Notes: generated by a model from the sequence alone, not told the origin. Shown: positions 1 to 9,800, counted from the stretch's first letter. The stretch is DNA of 64,000 nucleotides from Phycisphaerae bacterium (GCA_002702575.1 PAAJ01000016.1:204282-268281); one strand, 5' to 3'. Numbers and translations: made by a program.

Positions 1-1548
1 CGCCTGACTGGTGACATGAGCGAAGGTCAGATGTCCCTGACCATCTGGGCGGAACGTGAGAGCTTCGTTGAAGCCGACTCCTCGGGTTCATCCTCCGATG
101 ATGGTGATGAGACCGAGGAAGAAACCGTCGAAGACATGGATGAGGACACCGATGCCGAAGAGGCAACGGAAGAAGAAGAGGAAACAACCGTCAAGACCGG
201 CAAGGCCAGCCGCAAGGGTGATGTCCAGCTGATCGATGGTGTTCCTGAATCCTTCATTGGTCCTCAGCTGAAGGATGTGATCATGCACGAGGTCGGACAT
301 ACGCTCGGCCTGCGTCACAACTTCAAGGGTTCCCGGATCTACGATCTCGATGAGATGAATGCCGAGGAGATGAAAGGCAAGGCCATCGGCGGTTCCGTCA
401 TGGACTACCTTCCGGTCAACATCAACTATGGTGAAGACGCCAATCAGGGCGACTACACCATGGTCACGATCGGGCCCTACGACTACTGGGTCATCGAATA
501 CGGCTATGCCAACGACCGAAACTACAAGAAGGTCCTGGAACGAGTCGCGGAACCACAACTGGCATATGCCACGGATGAGGACACCTGGGGTCCGGATCCA
601 ACCGCACGTCGCTTCGACAATGCCAAGAACCCTCTTGACTATGCCGATTCCCAGATCGCTCTGATCAAGGATCTGCGTGTCAAGATCATCGAAGACATGG
701 TTGAAGACGGCGAAAGCTGGTCAGAGGCTCGCAAGGCCTACGAACTGCTCCTCGGTAAACATTCCTCTGCCGTCGGAATCGCCGCCAACTGGATCGGCGG
801 AAGCTACCTGAACCGACACAAGAAGGGTGATCCGGATGCCGTTCGACCCATCGAGAACATCCCGGCAGAACAGCAGCGCAGAGCGTTGGCGTTCGTCCTG
901 GAAAACACGATGAAGGACGAGTGCTACGGGCTCAACTCGGAGCTGCTGCACCGGATGACCGTCGACAAGTGGTATGACCAGGGTGGCATGCGATTCCTCT
1001 ATCAGGATGAGACCTATCCGGTCCACAGCCGGATCTCCGGTATCCAGTCCATGGCGTTGACGCAGGTCCTGAATCCAACGACGCTGCAGCGGATCTATGA
1101 CAACGAGTTCCGTGCCATGGGTGAGGAAGACGTCCTGACGCTTCCTGAAACCATGGATGAAGTCAAGGTCATCGTCTGGTCCGAACTCGACGAGCAGCCT
1201 GATTCGAACGTCAGCAACCAGTCTCCTTACATCTCCAGCCTCCGCCGCAACCTGCAGCGGACCCATATCGATCGCCTGATCGACATGAGCATGCCATCCA
1301 ATGGCATGGGTTCAGCCGCTGCCCCGGTCTCGAACCTGAGCCGAATGCAGCTGCGTGAAATCCTGGATGACATCGAGGAAGTCAAGACTCGAAAGATGGA
1401 TGCGTATTCCAAGGCTCACCTTGCTGAAGCACGCTCCAAGATTGAACGGGCGCTCGATGCCCAGTACCTCTACAACGTCGATGACATCAGTGGTGGTGGC
1501 TTCGACATGGGCTTCATGTTCATGCAGGAACAGAAGACTGACGAGTAG
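1..1548 (+). CDS. Zinc metalloprotease of the metzincin (DUF5117/DUF4953) type, 5' truncated by the window
   Basis: The reading frame is open from the first base, so the gene starts upstream and only the C-terminal part is seen. Counting from the Met at base 16, residues 91-101 read HEVGHTLGLRH, the extended HExxHxxGxxH zinc site, and SVMDY follows at about 127-131 as the Met-turn. This is the signature of the planctomycete/bacteroidete family with a Met-zincin C-terminal domain, presumably an exported protease. Directly before the zinc site, residues about 20-57 form a very acidic low-complexity insert of Asp, Glu, Ser and Thr. The downstream 400 residues are soluble and match no other domain I recognise. 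A strong terminator follows. Function class is secure; substrate unknown. Confidence 0.85.
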   Translation, partial: RLTGDMSEGQMSLTIWAERESFVEADSSGSSSDDGDETEEETVEDMDEDTDAEEATEEEEETTVKTGKASRKGDVQLIDGVPESFIGPQLKDVIMHEVGHTLGLRHNFKGSRIYDLDEMNAEEMKGKAIGGSVMDYLPVNINYGEDANQGDYTMVTIGPYDYWVIEYGYANDRNYKKVLERVAEPQLAYATDEDTWGPDPTARRFDNAKNPLDYADSQIALIKDLRVKIIEDMVEDGESWSEARKAYELLLGKHSSAVGIAANWIGGSYLNRHKKGDPDAVRPIENIPAEQQRRALAFVLENTMKDECYGLNSELLHRMTVDKWYDQGGMRFLYQDETYPVHSRISGIQSMALTQVLNPTTLQRIYDNEFRAMGEEDVLTLPETMDEVKVIVWSELDEQPDSNVSNQSPYISSLRRNLQRTHIDRLIDMSMPSNGMGSAAAPVSNLSRMQLREILDDIEEVKTRKMDAYSKAHLAEARSKIERALDAQYLYNVDDISGGGFDMGFMFMQEQKTDE

Positions 1549-1576
1549 CGGTAACAGACAAGTTCCTTCGTTGAAT

Positions 1577-1615
1577 GAGAACCGCTCCGGGCTTCCCGGG
1601 GCGGTTCTCGCTTTT
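1577..1615 (+). terminator. Rho-independent terminator after the metzincin gene
   Basis: GAGAACCGC (1577-1585) pairs with GCGGTTCTC (1601-1609), and an inner CCGGG/CCCGG stem extends the helix around a CTT loop. GCTTTT follows. It sits 28 bases after the stop codon and separates the protease from the M24 peptidase gene. Confidence 0.8.
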
Positions 1616-1656
1616 GAAGGCAGGCTGAAACGGCCAGTTCCGTCTACACTTTCAGC

Positions 1657-2811
1657 ATGAGCAAGACAGCCATCGTCATGGCAGGGATCCCTGCCGTGAA
1701 CAAGAGCCTGTACCAGGCCATGCAGTTCAATGTCGGTGATCCCGCAGCCCTCATCCGTTTCGTCAGTGACGAAACCGAACGGCGTCTGTTGATCATCCGT
1801 GACATCGAAATGGTTCGTGCACGCGAACAGGCAGCCGCCGACTCCGTTGCCTGCCCCGCCGACTTCTCACCGGAGCAAGGACTGTCCGGTGATCGTGAAA
1901 CCGCGACAGCCCAGGCAGTCGCCGAGTGCCTGGTTCGAGAGGGCATCGATCAGGTCATTTCGGATCGGACACTGCCATTGAGTTTTCTCGATGAGATTCG
2001 ATCACGGAACATCGCCATTCAGTACGACCCTGAACTGGGTGTGCTCGACCGAAGGCGAAAAACCGAAGAGGAGATCGTGCATCTTCGTCAGGCACAACAG
2101 GACACGGAATCCGCCATCAGGATGGCCTGCGAGACGATTGCCTCGGCAACAGCGGCCGGGGACGGCACCCTTGAATTCGATGGCGATGTGCTGACCTCCG
2201 AGCGTGTCCGCGAGATGATCGACATGCATCTGCTCAGGCTCGGCTACGAGACCACACCGAGCATCGTTGCCGGGGGTCGCTGCGGAGGTGACTGCCATGA
2301 ACGTGGCACCGGTGTGCTTCGAACCGGAGAACCAGTGATCATCGACGTCTTCCCTCGCAACAAGACCACGCTCTATGTAGGTGACTGCACGCGATGCGTC
2401 GTCCATGGCGAGGTCCCGCCGGTCATTGCTTCAATGCATGCTGCGATCATCGATGCCAAGGCGGCAGCGGCAGCGGCAACCCGAAGCGGTGTCACGGGAG
2501 AAGATGTGCATCAAGCAACCCTGGGTCGGATCCATGCCCATGGATTCGCTTCCGGGCTTCCCGGCCCGAAGGATCCTGAAGATCGAATCGCGATGACGCA
2601 TGGAACCGGTCATGGTGTCGGTCTCGATGTTCATGAACCACCGCTTCTGGATTTCGGAGGCCCGGTACTTCTGGAGGGCGATGCGCTCACCATCGAACCC
2701 GGTCTCTATGCGCCAGCCATCGGTGGATTGCGTATCGAGGACATGATCATCGTGACGTCAACCGGTTTCGACAACCTCAATACGCTGCCCGAGGGATTGA
2801 CGTGGTCCTGA
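1657..2811 (+). CDS. M24 family metallopeptidase (Xaa-Pro aminopeptidase-like)
   Basis: A 384-residue cytoplasmic protein with a creatinase-like N-terminal domain (about 1-140) and a pita-bread C-terminal domain. The five metal ligands expected of M24 peptidases can be placed: Asp230 (VIIDVFPR), Asp243 (VGDCTR), His319 in THGTGHGVG, Glu347 in EPGLY and Glu361 in RIEDM. It therefore probably removes N-terminal residues next to proline from peptides, with two Mn or Co ions. The N-terminal domain is divergent and Cys-containing (Cys209, Cys213 near the substrate loop), so the exact specificity could differ from PepP/PepQ. No convincing Shine-Dalgarno sequence precedes the start. It ends one base before the convergent M48 gene. 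Confidence 0.85.
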   Translation: MSKTAIVMAGIPAVNKSLYQAMQFNVGDPAALIRFVSDETERRLLIIRDIEMVRAREQAAADSVACPADFSPEQGLSGDRETATAQAVAECLVREGIDQVISDRTLPLSFLDEIRSRNIAIQYDPELGVLDRRRKTEEEIVHLRQAQQDTESAIRMACETIASATAAGDGTLEFDGDVLTSERVREMIDMHLLRLGYETTPSIVAGGRCGGDCHERGTGVLRTGEPVIIDVFPRNKTTLYVGDCTRCVVHGEVPPVIASMHAAIIDAKAAAAAATRSGVTGEDVHQATLGRIHAHGFASGLPGPKDPEDRIAMTHGTGHGVGLDVHEPPLLDFGGPVLLEGDALTIEPGLYAPAIGGLRIEDMIIVTSTGFDNLNTLPEGLTWS

Positions 2812-2812
2812 T

Positions 2813-4786
2813 TCAGTCGGAAGGCATGCGAAACGGTGGCATTGGACAGTCGATGGATTCCGCGATGGCGCGCAGCGTCTCGGCCTCCTCGATCGTAGTC
2901 GCACCGTCATGAAGAATCGTCGCTTCACACGCCTGCAGGAACGCGGCACGTTCCGTGAATCGAACACGCCGAATATCACGCAAGGCACTTCTCAACAGGC
3001 TGATCTTGAGCGTCGATGGATCGGGAAACTGAGCATCCCAGCCAAGTGACATCATGCCCTGCTCGAAGGACGCGCGTGCTTCGGACTTCTCCTGAGCCCC
3101 CATGCAGGCCAGTGTCGCCAGAACACTCTGGACGGATTGCGTGCAGGACTGCAGTCGAGCACGAGCCTTGCGTTCAGCGCCAGGCTTGTGATACCGCTCT
3201 TCAAGGTGGCGATCCAGCACCGTATCGACCACCCATTCCCATCGATCAATGGTTCCGTCGGCACGGATCATGACATCCAGGATTTCCCGGAACGTCCTGT
3301 ACTGCGATTCGCTGAGCTGCGACAGTGCGGGAATACACAGATCCAAGAGAGGCAGGCGAGCCCATGGATCCAGATCATCCATGCAGGGTTGAAGGCGTTT
3401 GAGCTGCTGGATCTCGGATGGATCGAGAAGCGATTGGATTCGATTCCACTGAACCGCTTGATCTGAGGGATCGCGATCGAGCAACAAGGCGAAGATCACG
3501 TGCCTCGCGGTTGCGGTTGCATGTGCCGCATCGACGAGTGGCGTCGGGATCGAATCCAGAATCCGCCTGGACTGCAGCAGGCCTTCTTGATCAACCGTTC
3601 CGATGCGACCAACGGCATCGTCAAGGACGGATCCGAGAATGACGGCGCCCATGATGTCGCCTGCCGCGGTCCTTCTGGACTGCTCGCCTCGATTCAGCGA
3701 TGCCGGTGGCGGTTCCGGTGCACGAATCGCAGGAGTGGCCTGTGTCAGTTCCTGCTGGACCTGATCGACTGAAAGCCCTTCGACTCTGGCGATCCTCTCG
3801 GGCAATGGTGGATGCGTTGCAAACATCGAATTCATTGCCTTGGAGAAGAACATGTGACTGATATCTGAAGTCTTCTCGTGCAGCTGATCCGTCTTCAGCC
3901 GGCCGACCTGCTGGATTTTTCTCAAGGCACCGCCGATGCCGTCCGGATTGCGTGTGTACTGGACCGCTGAAGCATCCGCGAGAAATTCTCGTTGTCGTGA
4001 TACGGCTGCCTGAATCAGACGACCAAAGAAGGTGCCGATGAAACCACACAACATCAACGCCAGGCCAAACAACATGATGGCGATTCCAATACCCCCACCA
4101 CCATCATTCTTGGAGGATGACCGTCTCCCCGAACCGAGCATGGCCGGACCGAGGAACCTCAGACAGATCCAACCGGTGACACCGAGAACGAGCAAGCCAT
4201 GAATGATCCCGATGAGACGAATGTTGATGCGCATGTCGCCATTGAAGATGTGACTGAATTCATGGGCGACCACGCCCTGAAGCTCATCCCGGCTGAGCTT
4301 GTCGATGGTTCCACGATTCAGGCTGACGACGGCATCATTGGGTGACCACCCTGCCGCAAAGGCATTGATCGTCGGATCTTCGACGATGTACAGAGGCGGA
4401 ACCGGCGTTCCACTGGCGATGGCCATTTCCTCGACGACATTCAGGGCGACCCGCTCGGAGTGTTGACGAGTCCCGGGGTCAAGCAGCGTGGCTCCGAGCA
4501 TCTCCGCAACGACTCGACCGCCAGATCGAAGTTCCATGATCTTGAACAGACTGGACGCACCGACGACGATCGTCACCAGGCCAGCAACACCGGCCAGAAC
4601 CCCACCATTGAACAACTCGATCTCGACCTTGCCGGATTCCTGGTCCGATCCAATGGCGTTCATGATGATCATGGCCACCAGATAGAGAACACCGATCATC
4701 AGGACCAGGCCAAAGGCAAAGCACAGCACCAGAAGACCAGTGCGTTTTCGTGCCTTGTCCTGCTGCTCGAAGAAATTGATCGCCAT
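2813..4786 (-). CDS. HtpX-like M48 membrane metalloprotease with a TerB-like C-terminal region
   Basis: The N-terminal half is a membrane-bound M48 protease: hydrophobic segments at about 18-42 and 62-82, the zinc motif HEFSH at 175-179, two further membrane segments at about 193-215 and 232-256, and the third ligand Glu267 in REFLADASAV. Such proteases cut misfolded membrane proteins. The protein is 657 residues, about twice the length of HtpX. The extra C-terminal 350 residues are soluble and helical. They contain two acidic patterns, IRADGTIDRWEW and LHDGATTIEEAE, resembling the metal-binding helices of TerB (tellurite resistance) folds; this assignment is inference. It lies 38 bases downstream of LemA, a frequent partner of M48 proteases, and is the last gene of a three-gene operon. 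Confidence 0.85.
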   Translation of the reverse strand: MAINFFEQQDKARKRTGLLVLCFAFGLVLMIGVLYLVAMIIMNAIGSDQESGKVEIELFNGGVLAGVAGLVTIVVGASSLFKIMELRSGGRVVAEMLGATLLDPGTRQHSERVALNVVEEMAIASGTPVPPLYIVEDPTINAFAAGWSPNDAVVSLNRGTIDKLSRDELQGVVAHEFSHIFNGDMRINIRLIGIIHGLLVLGVTGWICLRFLGPAMLGSGRRSSSKNDGGGGIGIAIMLFGLALMLCGFIGTFFGRLIQAAVSRQREFLADASAVQYTRNPDGIGGALRKIQQVGRLKTDQLHEKTSDISHMFFSKAMNSMFATHPPLPERIARVEGLSVDQVQQELTQATPAIRAPEPPPASLNRGEQSRRTAAGDIMGAVILGSVLDDAVGRIGTVDQEGLLQSRRILDSIPTPLVDAAHATATARHVIFALLLDRDPSDQAVQWNRIQSLLDPSEIQQLKRLQPCMDDLDPWARLPLLDLCIPALSQLSESQYRTFREILDVMIRADGTIDRWEWVVDTVLDRHLEERYHKPGAERKARARLQSCTQSVQSVLATLACMGAQEKSEARASFEQGMMSLGWDAQFPDPSTLKISLLRSALRDIRRVRFTERAAFLQACEATILHDGATTIEEAETLRAIAESIDCPMPPFRMPSD

Positions 4787-4824
4787 GATGCTGGAGAGTC
4801 CTCAGAAACGGACAGCCACCGGGT

Positions 4825-5460
4825 TCAGGAGAAGCTGACCTTTGGAACTTCCTTCTCGGCTGGATCTTCGATCTCGAACATGTCCGCTTCCTCGAAGTTG
4901 AACATTCCGGCAACGATGCTGGATGGGAACTGTTCGCGACGGACGTTGTAGTGCATGACGGAGTCGTTGTATGCCTGACGAGAGAATGCAATCTTGTTCT
5001 CCGTGGTCGTCAGTTCTTCCTGAACCTGCATCATGTTCTGGCTGGCCTTCAGATCCGGATAGGCCTCCATGGTGACGTTGAGCCTGCCCAGTGCACCCGA
5101 CAAGGCACCTTCGGCCGCCGACAGCGCCTTGACGTTGCCACCACCGACAGGCGACGAAGCTGCAGCCTTCGCTGCCGCCATCGCATGGTTTCGAGCTTCT
5201 GTGACCTCTTCGAGCGTGCTCTTCTCATGAGCCATGTACCCCTTGGCCGTCTCGACGAGATTCGGAATCAGGTCATGTCGCCGCTTGAGCTGCACATCGA
5301 TCTGGGCGAATGCGTTCTTCACGCGGTTTCGATCCCTGACAAGAGCGTTGTACATGCCAATGACGATCGCTGCGATCAGGATCACGGCACCGATGACAAC
5401 AATCGCGATGATGGCTCCTGCACCCAATGCCAGCAGTGGCGGCATACTTGAATCAAACAT
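4825..5460 (-). CDS. lemA: LemA family protein
   Basis: One N-terminal membrane helix (about 10-37) is followed by a long helical domain with the family pattern VRDRNRVKNAFAQIDVQLKRR and DLIPNLVETAKGY. LemA proteins sit in the cytoplasmic or inner membrane with a helical bundle outside; their biochemical role is unclear, but they commonly neighbour M48 proteases, as here. The start is placed at the second ATG (5460) because AAAGGGG lies nine bases upstream of it; the first ATG at 5469 would leave no spacing. The length of 211 residues is slightly above typical LemA. The C-terminal tail is acidic and ends in KEVPKVSFS. Confidence 0.9.
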   Translation of the reverse strand: MFDSSMPPLLALGAGAIIAIVVIGAVILIAAIVIGMYNALVRDRNRVKNAFAQIDVQLKRRHDLIPNLVETAKGYMAHEKSTLEEVTEARNHAMAAAKAAASSPVGGGNVKALSAAEGALSGALGRLNVTMEAYPDLKASQNMMQVQEELTTTENKIAFSRQAYNDSVMHYNVRREQFPSSIVAGMFNFEEADMFEIEDPAEKEVPKVSFS

Positions 5461-5483
5461 CTGAGGCATCCCCTTTATCTATC

Positions 5484-7688
5484 TCAAGGATGATCATGAA
5501 CATGATCATGCTCGACAGTCTCTGTTTCGATTTCCAGATCCCCTGGCTGAATGGTCTCTTCGGATTCAGCAGGATTCTGATCGACGTCTTCTCCATGAAG
5601 GGCTCTGTGCTCGAGCTCCACGAATCGAATTCTACTCACGATCGCCACATGGCCGTCAGCGAAGACGATGATATACCGGCCGTCGACGGACTCCATGCTC
5701 AGGACCATCCGGACATGCGGGGTGGATATCTCGCCGAATGTTCGTTCATCCGGATAATAAGTCACTTTGTGAACGATCTGCTCGGCTTCAGGAGACGTCT
5801 TGAGATCACCCAGACTTGGCGGGAACCGATCCTCATGACTGGCCGCATACCGTGCAATCGCAACGAACAGTTGTCGCATCTGACTGGAATCATGGGCCAA
5901 CTGTGCTGATTCGCGAGCCTGTCGGATCGTGGGCGACAGCAGGTCACCGGCCAGCGAGAGGTAGATCCAGGGGTAGACGCCGGTTTCTCCAAAGAGACCG
6001 ACGAGTGTGGAGACCACGGATGGATAGCCGATCCCATCGAAGAGAAGATCGTCACCATCGACCACGTGTCGCAACAGGACGGGCTTCGCCTGACCGGCAA
6101 GCCTTCCATAGGAAGGCATGACGCTGTTCACCGGCCCTCTGGCCTCCCACCGAGGACGGGAATAGTTGGCCATGGCAGTCATCACAGCTGCCGCCAGGCC
6201 ATACCCCTCTGTCAGTCGTGCAGCCGTATCGATGAAGAGCAGGCGTTGGACATGTCTTCCATCGAGGGCCTTGGTCTCCTGATAGACCGAACTGTTCAGA
6301 ATGGATGTTGATTCCGACAACTGATCAACTGCATTGAGGACCGACTCCGGAGTCATGCCGACGACCAGAGTCGACCCGGAGACGCACGCAGAAATCTGAA
6401 GCGGAACAGGAAGACCTGGAAACGCTACGGTGAACATGGAAAGATCATCAACGGTCGTCCACTCGACCAGGCGGACATATCCCTGACTGCCTTGCTTGCT
6501 GAAGAAATCCAGCGTGGATGCCATGACCGACATGCTCGATTGGATGATGTCCGGATTCGTCAGTTCGACAAGACCAACGATGGACATGAAACCGTCACCA
6601 CCTGTTCCAGGAGAACGATAGATCGCAATGGTGTCACCAAGTTGGTCGAAGAACTGCGTCCTGAGATCGATTCCAAGAACCGTCTTGCCGAACTGAAAAC
6701 CCATCTCGACTGGCGATACAGGCTTGCCGGCGACCTTGGGCCACTGTTCTGGATCGACCACTTCCATGATGATCCTGTCGATGAAGCTGGGTATTCCAGA
6801 CAGATTCAACTTCTGGATATCGAAGAGTGTCGCATCCATGGGGATCCCTTTGAGATCCGAGGATGAAAGACCCTGAGCCGGAACCAGATCGCCGAAAAAG
6901 GTCATGAGATTGGATGCCCGGCCACCGACCACGACCGAACCATCGGATCTGGTTCCGCAGCCCACGGAGATCTCCATGGCTTGTGGACCCTTCAGACCCA
7001 GCAATTCGAACGCGCGTTCCAGCCGAGGTGCGTCCGGGCCAGTCGATGCGATCATGGAACGGAACCATGGCTCCATGCTCGAGAAGACCATCTGGAAACC
7101 GAGGTTCACCGTCGTATCTGCCGGCATGGCGAACGACGGCGGCACCGCACTGGATTCCTTCGGCATCTGATTGAAACTGAGTGCAAAGACCGGCTCCCCA
7201 CCATTCTGAAGACCGCCCACATAGGTCGGCTGGTCACGGCCTGTCGTAAGCTTGAACAAGCCTGGAGCCTCAGCAACTTCACGAGCCAGATTCGGCCTGA
7301 GATGCATGAGGTCATCCCATTCGGCAATCAGTTTCTCGACTGAAGCACCGCTGTTTCCATGAACCGTCAACTGCATGGAGACCGGTTCATTGACGACATC
7401 TCCAGCATCACCTGTTGCGTCGACTCGAAGGGTCATACGACTCATCAGAATCTGAAAGATCAGATTGGAAGCCGTGATATCGAACTCGCTGCTGTTGCCG
7501 AGATTCAAGCCGTCTCGTTCCAACGCCAGCAATGCGGATCGCAGTCCTGCATCCAGTTCGTTGGACAGAACGCCGTCGATACCGGAGGAATACACGAAGA
7601 AGGCCGGCTTTTCGCCGCCTGATGAGGGGGCGGTGAGCAGTCCCGGAATCACGACCAGAGCACACAACAGGATTTTCATACAAGGCAT
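5484..7688 (-). CDS. Secreted protein of unknown function with a His-rich tail
   Basis: A 734-residue protein starting with a signal peptide (MPCMKILLCALVVIPGLL, probable cleavage near residues 20-26); GGAG five bases upstream supports this start. The body has no membrane segment and shows alternating beta-like hydrophobic segments (about 30-580), reminiscent of planctomycete proteins of the DUF3352 type, but I cannot assign a family. Near the C-terminus, YIIVFADGHVAIVSR resembles the FxDGHV segment of DUF1559/pseudopilin-like planctomycete proteins. The last residues are acidic and His-rich (VEHDHVHDHP), a possible metal-binding tail. It is the first gene of the operon with lemA and the M48 protease, ending 23 bases before lemA, so it may be a client or partner of them. 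Confidence 0.65.
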   Translation of the reverse strand: MPCMKILLCALVVIPGLLTAPSSGGEKPAFFVYSSGIDGVLSNELDAGLRSALLALERDGLNLGNSSEFDITASNLIFQILMSRMTLRVDATGDAGDVVNEPVSMQLTVHGNSGASVEKLIAEWDDLMHLRPNLAREVAEAPGLFKLTTGRDQPTYVGGLQNGGEPVFALSFNQMPKESSAVPPSFAMPADTTVNLGFQMVFSSMEPWFRSMIASTGPDAPRLERAFELLGLKGPQAMEISVGCGTRSDGSVVVGGRASNLMTFFGDLVPAQGLSSSDLKGIPMDATLFDIQKLNLSGIPSFIDRIIMEVVDPEQWPKVAGKPVSPVEMGFQFGKTVLGIDLRTQFFDQLGDTIAIYRSPGTGGDGFMSIVGLVELTNPDIIQSSMSVMASTLDFFSKQGSQGYVRLVEWTTVDDLSMFTVAFPGLPVPLQISACVSGSTLVVGMTPESVLNAVDQLSESTSILNSSVYQETKALDGRHVQRLLFIDTAARLTEGYGLAAAVMTAMANYSRPRWEARGPVNSVMPSYGRLAGQAKPVLLRHVVDGDDLLFDGIGYPSVVSTLVGLFGETGVYPWIYLSLAGDLLSPTIRQARESAQLAHDSSQMRQLFVAIARYAASHEDRFPPSLGDLKTSPEAEQIVHKVTYYPDERTFGEISTPHVRMVLSMESVDGRYIIVFADGHVAIVSRIRFVELEHRALHGEDVDQNPAESEETIQPGDLEIETETVEHDHVHDHP

Positions 7689-7896
7689 GGCAGCTCCGAT
7701 CCGGACCCGTGTTCAGTGGCGACCTGCTGCATGAATGCAGGTGGTCGAGTCTACCACCCTGCCCTCCGCCCGACCCGGAGCACTCCAATGGCTTCGTGTA
7801 TTTTCAGGAATTTCAGGGAGGACCAGGCCACCGGAATCTGTCACAATCTCCCGGGATTGATGGTGCTGTCCAATCTTTCTTCAATGGAAGGTCCGC
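7689..7896. other. Divergent intergenic region
   Basis: About 208 bases between the divergently transcribed secreted-protein gene and the PP2C phosphatase gene. It must carry two promoters. I cannot point to a convincing -35/-10 pair on either strand. The only clear signal is GGAAGG six to eleven bases before the phosphatase start. Confidence 0.4.
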
Positions 7897-9792
7897 ATGT
7901 CACTTCGCTGGAAACTCGTTCTCTCCATCGGCATACCGGTCATGGTTGTCTATGGAATCCTCATCTGGGTTCAGTATTCCACGCTCAGAGACACCTCTCT
8001 TGCTGAAGCAAGAACATCGGCCCGGCTCGCATCGGAATCATGGGCAAACCATTTCAACGGCAAGCTTCACGGTGTTGCACAGGCGGCGGATGCCATCGCC
8101 TATGCGATCTCCATGCACTCTCAGATAGCAGAGGATGATCTCTACGAGCTGAATGAGCAGTTGATGGATCAGAATGAACTGGTCGCGGGATCCGCAGTGG
8201 CTTTCAATCCCCTTCGATGGAAGCCGACGGTGGATCGATATGCACCCTATTCATGGGATGTCGACGGAACGAAAAAGCGACGAGACCTGTCGAAGGAGTA
8301 TGACTACACGACACGGGAGTGGTTCACTGAAGGCGCTGATGGAATCTCCGGTTGGACGGAGCCCTACGATGGGCCGGTCTTCGGATCTCTTCTGGTCACG
8401 TACAGCACGCCCGTCATTCGCGATGATGAAGTCATCGGTGTTGTGGCTGCGGATATCGCACTGCTTCCACTTCAAAATCAGCTGGAGATTTCAGGGCCTG
8501 ACAACATGAGCACCATGCTGGCCTCTCCTGAAGGCAGATTCATCGTCCATCCCGAACCGGAACATATTCTGAACGATACGATTGAAAGTGAAGCTGAACG
8601 GACAGGCGTCATGGCGCTTCGGGACTGGTCCCGTGACACGAAAGCAGGTCGATCCGGGTTTCAGCAGCTTCAGGGGTATCCACTTCAAAGCGATCACTGG
8701 CTGCTCTATTCATCCGTGCCAGAAGCGGATTGGTCCATGGCGACAGCCTTCTCGAAAGACGACATCCTCGAGCCCGTTCATCGCCAGCTGGTATTGAATC
8801 TTGTTCTGATGGCCGGTGGTCTCATCGTCCTGCTGGCGATCATCACGATGACCGGATTTCGAATCGTCAGCCCGGTCCGAAAACTGGCCGGTGCTGTTCG
8901 ACAACTTGGTGGTGGCAATCTCGATGTCCGGGTCGATGCGCCCAAGGGACGGGATGAAATCGGCGAACTCGCGCGCGGCTTCAATGTCATGACCGATCAG
9001 CTTCAGGAAAACATCCGCGTGCTTGCCGAGGAGACCGCTGCCCGTGAACGGATCGAGGGAGAAATGCAGCTCGCCCGGAAAATCCAGGAAATGCTCCTCC
9101 CCGCAGCGTTCCCGGCATTGCCGGATCGAAAAGATGTCGAAGTCTGTGCACTGAATGAACCTGCAAGAGTCGTCGCAGGTGATTTCTTCGACATCATCGA
9201 TCATGGCGAACGAATCACCATTGTCATGGCCGATGTGTCCGGAAAAGGTGCCGGTGCCGCCATGTTCATGTCCATGGCGCACACGATCATCCGGATTTTC
9301 GACAGTCATGACAGTCCACTGCCGGAACTGGTCTACAGATTGAATGAGTGTCTCTATCCGGATTCAAGAGGGTCCATGTTCGTGACTCTGGTGATTCTTC
9401 GATATGAGCCGTCGACCGGAAAGATCGAGTTCGTCAATGGAGGACACCCCCCTCCGATCATTCTTGATACCGATGGCCTCCCTGAACTGATCGGAGAATC
9501 CACCGGACCACTGGTCGGTGCGATCGAAGAGGCGGAGTGGACCACGCTCACGCATCAGCTGCAACCAGGTGAGCGTCTTGTGCTGTACACGGATGGCGTC
9601 ACGGAAGCCCGGGATGGCAATGAAACCATGCTTGGCGAACATGGACTTCTCGAGATGTTGAAACAGACCGGTATGCCCCAAGACGATCCGGCGACCTTGT
9701 GTCAAAGACTCGTGAAGCAGATCCAGGATCGCGAACCCGGAGAAGCCTCCGACGACATCACCGTACTGGTGCTGGGCCGGCCAGTCTCGTGA
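7897..9792 (+). CDS. Membrane Cache-HAMP-PP2C (SpoIIE-type) serine phosphatase
   Basis: A sensor phosphatase. An N-terminal membrane helix (about 7-24) leads into an extracytoplasmic Cache-type sensing domain (about 35-290), with YTTREWFTEG and a second PAS-like half. A second helix at about 298-322 follows, then a HAMP linker (about 318-372; IVSPVRKLAGAVRQLGGGNLD), a short coil, and a SpoIIE-type PP2C domain (about 390-630) with the metal-site patterns VVAGDFFDI, MADVSGKGAGAAMFM and LYTDGVTEA. It should dephosphorylate a serine on an anti-sigma-factor antagonist in response to an external ligand. GGAAGG just upstream supports the start. No STAS or anti-sigma gene is adjacent, so its target is elsewhere. 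It converges on pgl with an eight-base gap. Confidence 0.9.
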   Translation: MSLRWKLVLSIGIPVMVVYGILIWVQYSTLRDTSLAEARTSARLASESWANHFNGKLHGVAQAADAIAYAISMHSQIAEDDLYELNEQLMDQNELVAGSAVAFNPLRWKPTVDRYAPYSWDVDGTKKRRDLSKEYDYTTREWFTEGADGISGWTEPYDGPVFGSLLVTYSTPVIRDDEVIGVVAADIALLPLQNQLEISGPDNMSTMLASPEGRFIVHPEPEHILNDTIESEAERTGVMALRDWSRDTKAGRSGFQQLQGYPLQSDHWLLYSSVPEADWSMATAFSKDDILEPVHRQLVLNLVLMAGGLIVLLAIITMTGFRIVSPVRKLAGAVRQLGGGNLDVRVDAPKGRDEIGELARGFNVMTDQLQENIRVLAEETAARERIEGEMQLARKIQEMLLPAAFPALPDRKDVEVCALNEPARVVAGDFFDIIDHGERITIVMADVSGKGAGAAMFMSMAHTIIRIFDSHDSPLPELVYRLNECLYPDSRGSMFVTLVILRYEPSTGKIEFVNGGHPPPIILDTDGLPELIGESTGPLVGAIEEAEWTTLTHQLQPGERLVLYTDGVTEARDGNETMLGEHGLLEMLKQTGMPQDDPATLCQRLVKQIQDREPGEASDDITVLVLGRPVS

Positions 9793-9800
9793 GGATTTGA

